From assembly GCA_965224495.1 (NCBI GenBank), contig CBDCZI010000016.1:1-44673 (forward strand): a stretch of 44,673 nt of DNA, written 5' to 3'. Both the position numbers and the translations under genes were made by a program. This stretch comes from CBDCZI01 sp965224495. Its GTDB lineage: Bacteria > Bacteroidota > Bacteroidia > Cytophagales > JAAEPT01. Below the pieces are notes generated by a model. The model did not search any database. It saw nothing but the letters and a program-made list of their open reading frames with translations, and was not told the origin of the DNA. Below are positions 9,191-18,101 of this stretch, piece after piece (the stretch's first letter is position 1; each line of letters starts with the position of its first letter).

Positions 9191-10012
9191 ATGAATTATC
9201 AAACATTTAAGCCTCATCCAGATTTAAAATCACTCGTTGATTGTTATTGGACTTTAGAAGTTCCTGCGGAAAATGATGCGGGAAGACAAAGAATTATACC
9301 TGATGGTTGTATTGAAATGGCTTTTATTCTTGGAGACGATATAAAACGATATACTTTTGAAAATGAATTTATCTTACAACCTCGTGCTATGGTTCTTGGT
9401 CAGACAATTGAACCTTTTTATATAGAACCTACAGGATTTGTCAATACATTTGCTATTCGCTTTTATCCTTATGGTTTTGCCAATTTTGTAACGATACCGA
9501 TTAAAAAACTTGTTAATAAAGAAACGCCTATAGAATTACTATTTGGGGAAAAGACCACTAAAGAATTAGAACAAAGTATAATTCAGGCAAAAGATACTAA
9601 ACAACGAATTGTAATCATTGAAAATTTTCTTTTAGAAAAACTTAATGACAAAACAACTATCGACAAAATTGTAAAAACAACCATTGATACTTTATTTTTA
9701 ACTAAAGGTAGTACCTCAATAAATAAGGTTCTTAAAGAAGATTTATCTAAAAGAAGACAACTTGAAAGAAAATTTCAGAAACTGATTGGAATTAGTCCAA
9801 AACAATTGGGAAAAGTAATCAGATTGCAAACTGCCTTGAATATTTTGCTTAATAAGCAATCAGAAAGTTTGACAGAGATTGCTTACGAAAGTGACTATTA
9901 TGACCAAGCACATTTCATAAAGGACTTTAAAGAATTTACAGGAACAACACCAAAGAACTTTCTGAAAAACGATAATATGGTTCTTTCTTCACTCTTTTAC
10001 AAAGAACCATAA
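9191..10012 (+). CDS. AraC family transcriptional regulator
   Basis: A 273-residue regulator. The N-terminal part (FKPHPDLKSLVDCYWTLEV, then RIIPDGCIEMAF) matches the sensory domain found in many AraC proteins of Bacteroidota (DUF6597 type). The C-terminal 100 residues hold two helix-turn-helix motifs ending in ESDYYDQAHFIKDFKEFTG, the AraC signature, around residues 234-252. It lies 70 bases upstream of a VOC protein on the same strand; AraC-VOC pairs of this kind are common and the regulator may control its neighbour. Confidence 0.88.
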   Translation: MNYQTFKPHPDLKSLVDCYWTLEVPAENDAGRQRIIPDGCIEMAFILGDDIKRYTFENEFILQPRAMVLGQTIEPFYIEPTGFVNTFAIRFYPYGFANFVTIPIKKLVNKETPIELLFGEKTTKELEQSIIQAKDTKQRIVIIENFLLEKLNDKTTIDKIVKTTIDTLFLTKGSTSINKVLKEDLSKRRQLERKFQKLIGISPKQLGKVIRLQTALNILLNKQSESLTEIAYESDYYDQAHFIKDFKEFTGTTPKNFLKNDNMVLSSLFYKEP

Positions 10013-10051
10013 AGTGTCGCATTTTTACAATTTCAACCTTTGCAAATAGTG

Positions 10052-10059
10052 TAAATTTG
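10052..10059 (+). promoter_or_regulatory. -7 promoter box, VOC gene
   Basis: TAAATTTG matches the Bacteroidota -7 consensus TAnnTTTG and lies 23 bases upstream of the VOC gene ATG. No convincing -33 element at standard spacing was found. Confidence 0.45.
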
Positions 10060-10082
10060 TATTATCAACTCAATTAAAGAAA

Positions 10083-10577
10083 ATGAACAAGAAAATAATA
10101 TACGTTTTGACAATTATTGTATTTGGATTTACCGCTTGCAAAAATCAAAATACAACTAAATTAGAAACGAAAAAGGCTGAATTAACCGTAAATAAAACCA
10201 CAGATAATATGAAAAGTTATATTTCTATTTTTGAAATTCCTGCAACAGACATTTCACGAGCAGTCAAATTTTACCAAGCAATTTTGGACATTAATATCGA
10301 AATAATGGATATGGAAGGTATGCAAATGGGATTATTACCGTTTGAAGGACAAAAGGTTATTGGTACAATAATGAAAGGAGAAGGTTATATTCCTTCGCCA
10401 AACGGTGTAACCATATATTTAAACGGTGGAGAAAACCTTCAAGTAATCTTAAATAAAGTGGAAAATAATAAAGGAAAAATAATTGTTCCTAAAACGCTTC
10501 ACGGAGACGAAAGTGGATATTTTGCAATATTTTTAGATACTGAAGGAAACAAAATTGGATTACATTCCCCTAATTAA
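10083..10577 (+). CDS. VOC (glyoxalase/bleomycin-resistance-like) protein with lipoprotein signal
   Basis: A 164-residue protein. Residues 1-20 read as a lipoprotein signal peptide ending in the lipobox-like FGFTAC, so cysteine 20 would be lipidated. The domain from about residue 45 (MKSYISIFEIPATDISRAVKFYQAIL) to the end (GYFAIFLDTEGNKIGLHSP) is a classic single VOC module; cytoplasmic relatives usually begin at the methionine at residue 44. Substrate unknown. The preceding AraC gene may regulate it. The ATG at 10083 with the upstream -7 box supports the lipoprotein form. Confidence 0.82.
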   Translation: MNKKIIYVLTIIVFGFTACKNQNTTKLETKKAELTVNKTTDNMKSYISIFEIPATDISRAVKFYQAILDINIEIMDMEGMQMGLLPFEGQKVIGTIMKGEGYIPSPNGVTIYLNGGENLQVILNKVENNKGKIIVPKTLHGDESGYFAIFLDTEGNKIGLHSPN

Positions 10578-10629
10578 GAAAGAGCAAGAAAAGCGAAAGC
10601 ATAACAAAATGTATAAGTAATGGCTAAGT

Positions 10630-10660
10630 AAGTGCAAACCCCAAAGTTTGCACTTTTTTT
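10630..10660 (+). terminator. Rho-independent terminator after the VOC gene
   Basis: A perfect stem AGTGCAAAC / GTTTGCACT (extended by one A-T pair) with the 6-base loop CCCAAA is followed by a run of T. It lies 53 bases after the VOC stop. Confidence 0.85.
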
Positions 10661-10722
10661 GTGTTTTTGTGATTAACCGAAATGTAGTGTTTTCTTAATT
10701 GCCACTACTCATACACAAACCG

Positions 10723-11949
10723 TTACTTAATTCCGAAACCAGCCTCTCTCAAATCTCGCCAATAATCAGGATAAGATTTGTTTACAACCTCAGGATCCTC
10801 GATAATGACAGTGTTTAATAAAGCCAAAGGAGCGTAAGCCATCGCCATTCTATGGTCTTCGTATGTGTTAATTAGCACGTTATTGAAGTCGTGGTTAAAT
10901 GAGCTTCCGTCAAATTCAATTGCCTCGTCTCCTTCAATTTTCACTTTCACATTGAACTTAACTAATTCGTTTTTTATAGCCTCAATTCTATCCGTTTCTT
11001 TAATTCTCAAACTTTCTAAACCAGTTAGACGTGCTTTGATCCCTTTCACTGCGCAGATAACAGATATGGTTTGTGCAATATCAGGACAATGTGTAAAGTC
11101 CCATTCAAAAGTTGATTGAGAAGAGCATTTTGTTAATTTAATACCAGTCGTTGTATATTCTGTTTTTACCCCTAACAACGGCATCATTTTAGCCAAAACA
11201 CTATCTCCTTGATTCGAATTTTCTCTCAACCCAAGTAGTTCAACTTCAGCATTCTCAGCTAAAGCAACTATACTGTACCAATAACTTGCTCCTGACCAAT
11301 CTCCTTCGATGGTGTAAGATATATCGTTGTATTGTTGAGGAGATATTTTAATGGTATTACCCTTCCAATCAGCTGAGACGCCAAAATGTTGCATTAGGTT
11401 TAAGGTCATCTGAATGTAAGGCTTAGAACCAACTTTACCAGTCAACTCTAGCGTCAAACCTTTTGGTAAAGACGGCGCAATCATCAGTAAAGCCGAAATA
11501 TATTGGCTACTCACATCACCACGAATAACCAAATGGTCAGTCGCCTTGTCTTTGTTAAATCCTTTAATCAAATGTGGTGGATACCCTTCGTTTTTTGAGT
11601 AATCAATTTCAGCACCCAATGTACGTAATGCATCTACCAAAATTCCAATTGGTCGTTGCTGCATACGTTCTGTCCCTGTCATTAAATGTTGGTTGCCACT
11701 AATCGCATAATATGCTGTTAAAAACCGCATAGTAGTGCCTGCGTCAAGCACATCACGTAGCTCTTCATTTGTTGAGAGTAGGCGTTGCATTGTTTCTGTA
11801 TCACGTGCGTTTGCAAGGTTGGAAAGCACTGCCTTTCCTCCAGCTAAGGCACGAATAATCAATGCACGGTTACTTTCACTTTTTGAAGAAGCAATATCCA
11901 GAGTCAGTTTAACTTCTTTTGATGAATGATTTAATGTAATGTTTTCCAT
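10723..11949 (-). CDS. aroA: 3-phosphoshikimate 1-carboxyvinyltransferase (EPSP synthase)
   Basis: A 408-residue EPSP synthase, joining shikimate 3-phosphate and phosphoenolpyruvate in the shikimate pathway. Family motifs visible: SKSESNRALIIRALA near residues 22-36 (substrate-binding Lys/Ser/Arg), DAGTTMRFLTAYYA at about 68-81, GDVSSQYISALLM at about 143-155, and KETDRI near 320. Somewhat shorter than the roughly 430 residues of enteric AroA, as usual in Flavobacteria. It is transcribed after aroB with a 49-base gap, forming an aromatic amino acid pair. Confidence 0.95.
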   Translation of the reverse strand: MENITLNHSSKEVKLTLDIASSKSESNRALIIRALAGGKAVLSNLANARDTETMQRLLSTNEELRDVLDAGTTMRFLTAYYAISGNQHLMTGTERMQQRPIGILVDALRTLGAEIDYSKNEGYPPHLIKGFNKDKATDHLVIRGDVSSQYISALLMIAPSLPKGLTLELTGKVGSKPYIQMTLNLMQHFGVSADWKGNTIKISPQQYNDISYTIEGDWSGASYWYSIVALAENAEVELLGLRENSNQGDSVLAKMMPLLGVKTEYTTTGIKLTKCSSQSTFEWDFTHCPDIAQTISVICAVKGIKARLTGLESLRIKETDRIEAIKNELVKFNVKVKIEGDEAIEFDGSSFNHDFNNVLINTYEDHRMAMAYAPLALLNTVIIEDPEVVNKSYPDYWRDLREAGFGIK

Positions 11950-11998
11950 TTTTTATCTCTTATAGTAAGAGCCTTTTTCAAAGCCTAAAAATGTTAAT

Positions 11999-13039
11999 TT
12001 ATAAATTGTAATAAGCGATACTCTCTCTTATCTCTTTTTCAGAAAGGGGTTGGTTGTAATTCGCTGTGCCTATTTTTTCTAATAAAGCAGAGTAAACGAC
12101 CTTTCCCTCGTTCTTTTTGTCTTGTAAAGTCAATGGAATAATTTGGTCTATATCCGTTTGAGGAATCATACGTTTTCCATATATTTTGACTACGTAACTC
12201 TTGATTTCGTTGCACTCTTTTTCGGAGATATAACCTTTAGAAACGGAAACAAAAGCTTCTGTAATAATACCTATTGCGACAGCTTCACCGTGGAGTAGTT
12301 TTTTAGCTGTTTCCAAATAAAATGACTCCACAGCATGTCCGATGGTATGCCCAAAATTCAATATTTTTCTTAATCCTTTTTCTGTTGGGTCTTGCTCTGT
12401 TACATCTGCTTTTATATGTACAGAATGCGAAACAATCGCCGTCCAATCAAAATCGTGTAAGGCTTTAGTTTGCAAAATTTCCCAATGTGATTTGTCGGCA
12501 ATCAAAGCATGTTTGATCACTTCGCCATAACCCGAACGCAATTCTCTTTCGGGTAATGTTTTTAAGAAATCAGTGTTAATAATAACGGCTTTAGGTTTAT
12601 TGAAAACGCCAATTTGATTTTTGAAAGAATTAAAATCAATCCCCAATTTACCACCCACACTAGCGTCCACTTGCGAAAGTAGCGTAGTAGGTATTTGAAT
12701 AAAATCAATACCTCTTTTGTAGGTCGAAGCACAAAAACCACCCATGTCCCCAATTACGCCACCACCAAGATTGATAACCAATGCTTTTCTATCGAAACTA
12801 GCGTTAGTTAACTCTTGCCAAATATGCCCACAAGTTTGAAGTGTTTTATTCTCTTCACCACTCTTTATCTCAATGATTTTGGCATGAGACAAAAATGGTT
12901 GTACGTATGGTAAGCAATGTTTTTTTGTGTTTTCATCAACAATAATTGCAAAGCTTGAATAGATTGTTAAATCAAGTTTTGCCAGTACACTTTTGATGTC
13001 TGTATTGATGAAAATATGTCCTTGTATCACTTCTCCCAT
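11999..13039 (-). CDS. aroB: 3-dehydroquinate synthase
   Basis: A 346-residue AroB, converting DAHP to 3-dehydroquinate with NAD and a divalent metal. Motifs: SGEENKTLQT near residues 80-89, NLGGGVIGDMGGFCASTYKRGI (about 109-130) for NAD, and the metal ligands in GYGEVIKHALI and LNFGHTIGHAVES. The predicted ATG lies seven bases after a TATATTTG -7 box, so the mRNA should have almost no leader. It precedes aroA in the same direction. Confidence 0.95.
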   Translation of the reverse strand: MGEVIQGHIFINTDIKSVLAKLDLTIYSSFAIIVDENTKKHCLPYVQPFLSHAKIIEIKSGEENKTLQTCGHIWQELTNASFDRKALVINLGGGVIGDMGGFCASTYKRGIDFIQIPTTLLSQVDASVGGKLGIDFNSFKNQIGVFNKPKAVIINTDFLKTLPERELRSGYGEVIKHALIADKSHWEILQTKALHDFDWTAIVSHSVHIKADVTEQDPTEKGLRKILNFGHTIGHAVESFYLETAKKLLHGEAVAIGIITEAFVSVSKGYISEKECNEIKSYVVKIYGKRMIPQTDIDQIIPLTLQDKKNEGKVVYSALLEKIGTANYNQPLSEKEIRESIAYYNL

Positions 13040-13046
13040 AATAACA

Positions 13047-13054
13047 CAAATATA
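13047..13054 (-). promoter_or_regulatory. -7 promoter box of aroB
   Basis: On the minus strand TATATTTG fits TAnnTTTG; seven bases separate it from the aroB ATG, implying a transcript that starts at or a few bases before the start codon. Confidence 0.6.
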
Positions 13055-13101
13055 GTGATTTTATCGCCGAAAAAAGGGGCTATTACAAACTTAGGGGGAA
13101 T

Positions 13102-13137
13102 AAAAAAGTCCTTTAGTTTTCACTAAAGGACTTTTTT
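13102..13137 (-). terminator. Terminator after sucC
   Basis: A 16-bp perfect stem (core AGTCCTTTAGT / ACTAAAGGACT) with loop TTTC and A/T tracts at both sides. It lies between the sucC stop and the aroB promoter; it is symmetric and could act on both strands, but the gene that ends here is sucC. Confidence 0.88.
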
Positions 13138-13160
13138 GAATTAGGTGTTTTTGAAGTAAA

Positions 13161-14351
13161 TTAAGCTAAAGCTTCCTTTACTCTCTCTGCAGCATCTTTA
13201 AGAACAACAGCAGAAGTAACATTTAATCCTGAAGTTTTGATGATTTTAGCACCTTCTTCAGCATTCGTCCCTTGTAATCTCACGATGATAGGAATGTCAA
13301 TTTCACCGATGTTTTTGTAAGCCTCAACTACACCATTAGCAACACGATCACAACGAACGATACCACCAAAGATGTTAATTAATATAGCCTTTACATTTTT
13401 GTCTTTTAAGATAATTCTGAAACCAGCCTCAACAGTAGTGGCATTTGCAGCCCCTCCAACATCAAGGAAGTTAGCAGGTTCACCACCTGACAATTTAATC
13501 ATATCCATTGTCGCCATTGCAAGACCTGCACCGTTTACCATACACCCAACGTTACCATCGAGCTTTACGTAATTTAAGCCGTGCTCAGAAGCCTCTACCT
13601 CAGCAGGGTCTTCTTCGTGAACATCTCTCAACGCAGCGTAATTTTTGTGACGGTACAATGCACTGTCATCTAAATCTACTTTTGCATCTAAGGCCATAAT
13701 TTGGTTGTCTGAAGTTTTCAATACTGGATTGATTTCAAACATTGCTGAATCTGACTCTTCGTATGCTTTGTATAAAGAGAACAAAAACTTAACCATATCC
13801 TTGAAAGCAGCACCTTCAAGACCTAAAGCGAAAGCCACTTTACGTGCTTGGAAACCTTGCAATCCAATCGTAGGGTCGATAGCTTCTTTTATGATTTTTT
13901 CAGGTGTTTTCTCTGCAACCTCTTCAATCTCCATACCTCCTTCAGTAGAAGCCATAATCATGTTTTGAGAAGTAGAACGGTCTAAAAGAATACTTACATA
14001 AAATTCTTTTGGATCAGATTCTCCTGGGTAAAATACGTTTTCAGCAATAAGGATCTTACGAACCAATTTACCTTCAGGGCCAGTTTGAGGAGTAACTAAT
14101 GTCATTCCTAAAATGTCGTCTGCGTATTTCTTTACTTCGTCCATAGATTTAGCGATTTTCACACCTCCTCCTTTTCCACGTCCACCGGCATGAATTTGTG
14201 CTTTTACAGCAAAAAAGTCACTTCCAGTTTCTTTGTTTATTTTTTTAGCTGCTTCCAAAGCCTCTTCTACTGAAAAAGCAACTAGTTCCATAGGAACTTT
14301 TACGCCACAGCTTTTAAGAATTTCTTTCGCTTGATATTCGTGTATATTCAT
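13161..14351 (-). CDS. sucC: Succinyl-CoA synthetase, beta subunit
   Basis: A 396-residue ADP-forming succinate-CoA ligase beta subunit (TCA cycle). It opens with MNIHEYQAKEILKSCGVKVP, typical of SucC. The ATP-grasp domain includes KAQIHAGGRGKGGGVKIAKS (about 49-68); the C-terminal ligase-CoA domain has LDVGGAA and ILINIFGGIVRCD (about 320-332). Full length for the family. The alpha subunit gene sucD is not adjacent, which is common in Flavobacteria. A strong terminator follows. Confidence 0.96.
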   Translation of the reverse strand: MNIHEYQAKEILKSCGVKVPMELVAFSVEEALEAAKKINKETGSDFFAVKAQIHAGGRGKGGGVKIAKSMDEVKKYADDILGMTLVTPQTGPEGKLVRKILIAENVFYPGESDPKEFYVSILLDRSTSQNMIMASTEGGMEIEEVAEKTPEKIIKEAIDPTIGLQGFQARKVAFALGLEGAAFKDMVKFLFSLYKAYEESDSAMFEINPVLKTSDNQIMALDAKVDLDDSALYRHKNYAALRDVHEEDPAEVEASEHGLNYVKLDGNVGCMVNGAGLAMATMDMIKLSGGEPANFLDVGGAANATTVEAGFRIILKDKNVKAILINIFGGIVRCDRVANGVVEAYKNIGEIDIPIIVRLQGTNAEEGAKIIKTSGLNVTSAVVLKDAAERVKEALA

Positions 14352-14388
14352 AATGATATTAATTTCTATCCACTAAATTAAGACCTTG

Positions 14389-14424
14389 AAAAGACTTTAC
14401 AAATGGAATTGCAAAGTCTTTTTT
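14389..14424. terminator. Possible bidirectional terminator between sensor gene and sucC
   Basis: A 10-bp stem AAAAGACTTT / AAAGTCTTTT with a 14-base loop and a T run on the plus side. On the minus strand it lies downstream of the reg_prop/SpoIIE gene and upstream of sucC, with only four T residues after the stem, so it is a weak candidate. Confidence 0.4.
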
Positions 14425-14551
14425 ATAAAAGTTTTTTTTTTTGTGTTTTGACTATAAAAAAGAGCTAAATCACTGTTTTTATACAGAGTTGTTAGGGAAA
14501 TCGTGAGCTTTTTAAGAAAAGAGCAGATGAACAGTGAATAAAAAAAAGGGG

Positions 14552-17500
14552 TTAGGAAACCTTACAACCAATAACTAATATATCATCAGTTTGTTCGGTT
14601 TTACCGTTTCGCCAATCAAAATGTTCTTTTTCTAATAATTGGTGTTGTTCCTTCATTGGACGCAAATGAACATAATCTAACAACTCTTTAAAGCGTTTAA
14701 TCATGTATTTCTTACCGTTTTCCCCAAATTGATCTGGGTAACCGTCAGAGAATAAGTAGAAAGTTGTCTTTTTTGTGATATCTATCGAGTGATTGATGAA
14801 AGGTGTTTCTCTCATTTGCTCTACTCCGCCAACATTACGACGTGTTCCTTTAATTACAGACATTCTGCCGTCTTGAAAATAAACTAATGGGTTCATCGCT
14901 CCTGCAAAACACATAGAAGTCTTCTCTTTATTGATGACGATGACAGAAACATCCATTCCGTCAGCGTTACGTGTTTCCTTTTGATGTAACGAACGAACAA
15001 CTTCTTCGTGTAAACGTTCTAGTATTTGATCAGGGGCAAATGTTTTTTCTATTTTAATGATTCTGTTTAATAATGTGTTACCCATCATTGACATAAAAGC
15101 ACCTGGTACACCGTGCCCTGTACAATCGACAGCACAAATAACGGTATTGCCATCAATTACATTCATCCAATAAAAATCACCACTTACTATTTCACTTGGT
15201 TGTAGCAATACAAACAATTCTTTGACCTCTTTTTCTACACAAGGAATAGAGGGTAAGATGGCATTTTGAATTAGTTTTGCATAATTCAAACTCTGCACAC
15301 GACGACGTTCTCTCTCTTGAAGTTCATCGTTTTTCTTGTTGATAACCATTGTTCGTTGATCAACTTTTTCTTCCAGTAGTTTTCTTTGGTACTGTTCAAT
15401 TTTTATTCGTGCTTTATAAAACGAATAAAAAAGCAGTCCTAACACAGTCAAAACAAGTGAACGAAACCATATTGTTTCCCAATAAGGAGGGGTGATCGTT
15501 AGTTTAATGTTTAATTCTTTGTCATTCCATACGCCGTGGTTGTTCTCTGCTTTTACGTGAAAAATATAATCTCCAGGAGATAGGTTGGTGTAATTTGCTC
15601 TGTCAATATGTATAGGTTCACTCCATTCTTTGTCAAAGCCTTCTAAATAATAGATTACTTTATTTTTTTCGCTTTGAATAAAATTCAATGCAGAAAAGTA
15701 AAATCCTACCGTGTTTTTGTCGTAAGGAAGCTCTATGTATGTCAAATGAGAAATGTGTTTTTTGATTACAGCATCTTCTTTTGTGAAATCAATATGCTTA
15801 TTAAATACTTTGAGATCGGTAAATTGTAACATTGGAGCAAACATATTGGCGCGAATGTTTTTTGGGCGAAATGAATTGTAACCATTAATACCGCCTAATA
15901 AAAGTTCACCATTTTGTAATTGTAAAGTTGCTCCGATAGAGAATTTGTCATCTTGTAACCCATCTTTAAAGTAATAATTTTGAAAAGTATGTGTTCTCGG
16001 GTTAAATAGAGACAGTCCTTGTTGTGTTGTAATCCAAAGTGTACTGTCTGCTGTAGGTATTATACCAGAAATGTAATTGTTGCTTAATCCATTTTCTTTT
16101 GTCCAATAAGTAAAGGTTTCTGTTTTTGGATTGAATAAATTAATGCCTCCACCGTAAGTGCCTAGCCATATTCTATTGAGGTTATCTTTTTCAATAGTTA
16201 ACACAAAAGAATTGCTAATTGAAGTTGGGTCGTCTTTGTGGTGGACGAAGGTCTTAAAAGATTGTCTTTGTAAATCAAATACCGAAAAACCACCTGCCGT
16301 AGCTACGTAAAAGTGGGTAGAGTCAATTTCTAAAATATCACGTATATTCTCGTCTTTTAGGTTGGTGTTGTGTGCGGTAAAGGAAATAAAGTCATTCGTT
16401 TTTGGTCTGTACAAACTTAGCCCGTGACGTGTACAAGCCCACATTCTACCCTTCGAATCTTTGTGTAATTTCCAAACGATGTCACCCGCCAATGAATGGT
16501 TATTTCCACTCTCTTTGTTGTAATGTTTAAACTTTTTTGTTTTTGGGTTGTAAACGTCTATTCCGCCGTTGTAAGAACCTAGCCACACGTTCTCTTGTTT
16601 ATCGGTTTCTATAGCCATAACGTTATTGTTGGATATAGAAGAAGAATCGGAGTCTGTTTTTTTGAATAAGTCAACTTTGTCCATTTTGGAGCTGTAACGG
16701 AGGACACCTCCTCCATCTGTCCCTATCCATAAATTATTTTGTTTATCCTCTTTGAAACAAGCGATGATGTTATTGCCCTCATAAGTAGGGAAATGTTCTT
16801 TGTGTGTGAAATTTGTACTGTACTTATTCACAAAATTGACACCTCTGTGGTGTGTGCCTATCCATAGTCCCCCGCGTTTGTCCGAGTAAACAACAGTTAC
16901 TACGTTATCTGTAATCGAACGGTAAGATTCCCTGTCGTGAGTATAAGAGATGTATTTTTGTGTCGCTTCATTGTAAAGAGTCAGACCACCACCTGCGGTA
17001 CCCACCCACAACTGTAAATCCTCATCTTCATAAATGGTAGTTGCTTTTTTGAGTGTTTCGGTGTTGTTTTTGACAGGAAGTGCTACAAAACGACCTAATT
17101 GACTGTTGTAGTAAGAGATGCCATTATCATACGTAGAGACTAAAACACGGTGCTTGTGGTCTTCAATAATATCTTTACAGAAATCACCAACAGCTTTTCC
17201 GTTTTGAGTAGAAAAATTTTCAAATACATTAGGGGCAATCATTAAGTACATTCCGTGTTGGTAATTCCCCATCCAAAGGCGGTTTTGACTGTCTTCAAAT
17301 ACACAAGTCAATGAACTAAAATCTTCATTTTCGGAGGGGTGGTAACTCTCTACAACGGCAAAATTAGTGTCTAATTGAATAAGACCTTTGTCAGTAGCTA
17401 ACATATAGCCACCTTTTGAATATTCAATGATGTCTCTGACTTCAACACCTTCTAGTAATCGTTCGAATCGATCAAAATTAGGGTTGTATAAGCTCAAACC

Positions 17501-17806
17501 ATTAGACGCGCCTACTAAAAAATTGTGGCAATAATCGTCGAGCATTACAAATATCATATTACTTGTCAGCGTCAGAGTGTCTGTCTCAGATGAACGGTAA
17601 GTCTTAAAACTCTGTCCATCATAACGGTTTAATCCGTCTTCGGTTGCTACCCAAATAAATCCGTCACAATCTCTAATGATGTCATTAACGGTATTTGACG
17701 AAAGCCCTTCTTGGATAGAGAACCCCTCAAACTTCAAATCTTTTTTCTGTGCGAAAAGTAGAGATGAAATACCGATGAAGATAAAGATTAAAACTTGTTT
17801 AAACAT
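14552..17806 (-). CDS. reg_prop / Y_Y_Y sensor with SpoIIE-type phosphatase output
   Basis: A 1084-residue transmembrane signalling protein. Order: signal peptide (1-19); many reg_prop two-blade repeats (about 25-660; for example GLSSNTVNDIIRD, IWVATEDGLNRYDG, LWIGTDGGGVLRYS); a Y_Y_Y domain (about 690-755, with YYLEGFDKEWSE); a membrane helix near 765-785; a short coiled coil (VDQRTMVINKKNDELQERER); and a SpoIIE PP2C-like domain from about 850 with SGDFYWM, AVDCTGHGVPGAFMSM and FSDGYPDQFG carrying the expected metal-binding aspartates. The usual histidine kinase module of such sensors is replaced by a Ser/Thr phosphatase, suggesting output through a partner-switching (anti-anti-sigma) pathway, though no such partner is adjacent. 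Confidence 0.88.
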   Translation of the reverse strand: MFKQVLIFIFIGISSLLFAQKKDLKFEGFSIQEGLSSNTVNDIIRDCDGFIWVATEDGLNRYDGQSFKTYRSSETDTLTLTSNMIFVMLDDYCHNFLVGASNGLSLYNPNFDRFERLLEGVEVRDIIEYSKGGYMLATDKGLIQLDTNFAVVESYHPSENEDFSSLTCVFEDSQNRLWMGNYQHGMYLMIAPNVFENFSTQNGKAVGDFCKDIIEDHKHRVLVSTYDNGISYYNSQLGRFVALPVKNNTETLKKATTIYEDEDLQLWVGTAGGGLTLYNEATQKYISYTHDRESYRSITDNVVTVVYSDKRGGLWIGTHHRGVNFVNKYSTNFTHKEHFPTYEGNNIIACFKEDKQNNLWIGTDGGGVLRYSSKMDKVDLFKKTDSDSSSISNNNVMAIETDKQENVWLGSYNGGIDVYNPKTKKFKHYNKESGNNHSLAGDIVWKLHKDSKGRMWACTRHGLSLYRPKTNDFISFTAHNTNLKDENIRDILEIDSTHFYVATAGGFSVFDLQRQSFKTFVHHKDDPTSISNSFVLTIEKDNLNRIWLGTYGGGINLFNPKTETFTYWTKENGLSNNYISGIIPTADSTLWITTQQGLSLFNPRTHTFQNYYFKDGLQDDKFSIGATLQLQNGELLLGGINGYNSFRPKNIRANMFAPMLQFTDLKVFNKHIDFTKEDAVIKKHISHLTYIELPYDKNTVGFYFSALNFIQSEKNKVIYYLEGFDKEWSEPIHIDRANYTNLSPGDYIFHVKAENNHGVWNDKELNIKLTITPPYWETIWFRSLVLTVLGLLFYSFYKARIKIEQYQRKLLEEKVDQRTMVINKKNDELQERERRRVQSLNYAKLIQNAILPSIPCVEKEVKELFVLLQPSEIVSGDFYWMNVIDGNTVICAVDCTGHGVPGAFMSMMGNTLLNRIIKIEKTFAPDQILERLHEEVVRSLHQKETRNADGMDVSVIVINKEKTSMCFAGAMNPLVYFQDGRMSVIKGTRRNVGGVEQMRETPFINHSIDITKKTTFYLFSDGYPDQFGENGKKYMIKRFKELLDYVHLRPMKEQHQLLEKEHFDWRNGKTEQTDDILVIGCKVS

Positions 17807-17838
17807 ACTTGTGTAGAGCGGTTAAGCTATGTAGGACA

Positions 17839-17846
17839 CAAAAATA
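17839..17846 (-). promoter_or_regulatory. -7 promoter box of the reg_prop/SpoIIE gene
   Basis: TATTTTTG on the minus strand fits TAnnTTTG, 32 bases upstream of the ATG at 17806. It lies in the 295-base divergent region shared with the exported Lys/Ala-rich gene at 18102; apart from AT-rich tracts nothing else was recognised there. Confidence 0.45.
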
Positions 17847-18101
17847 GTTGTCTTTTTTCTTGTTACCTAATGTATTTTTTTTTTTTGCTAAAAATTGGCA
17901 ATAATAGGTGAAAACGCCTAGATTTATTGTGTAACAATGTATTTTGAGTATTTTTTTTGAAAAAGACGTGGGTATATGAAAGAAACATTCGTAAATAAAT
18001 GGAGGAACTTTTTTTATTTGCGTAAGAATAAAAAAAAGAGTGATGATAGTACTCAGGTTAAGGGATATTAAGTTACATTTAGATTAGAAAAAACGAATGT
18101 T

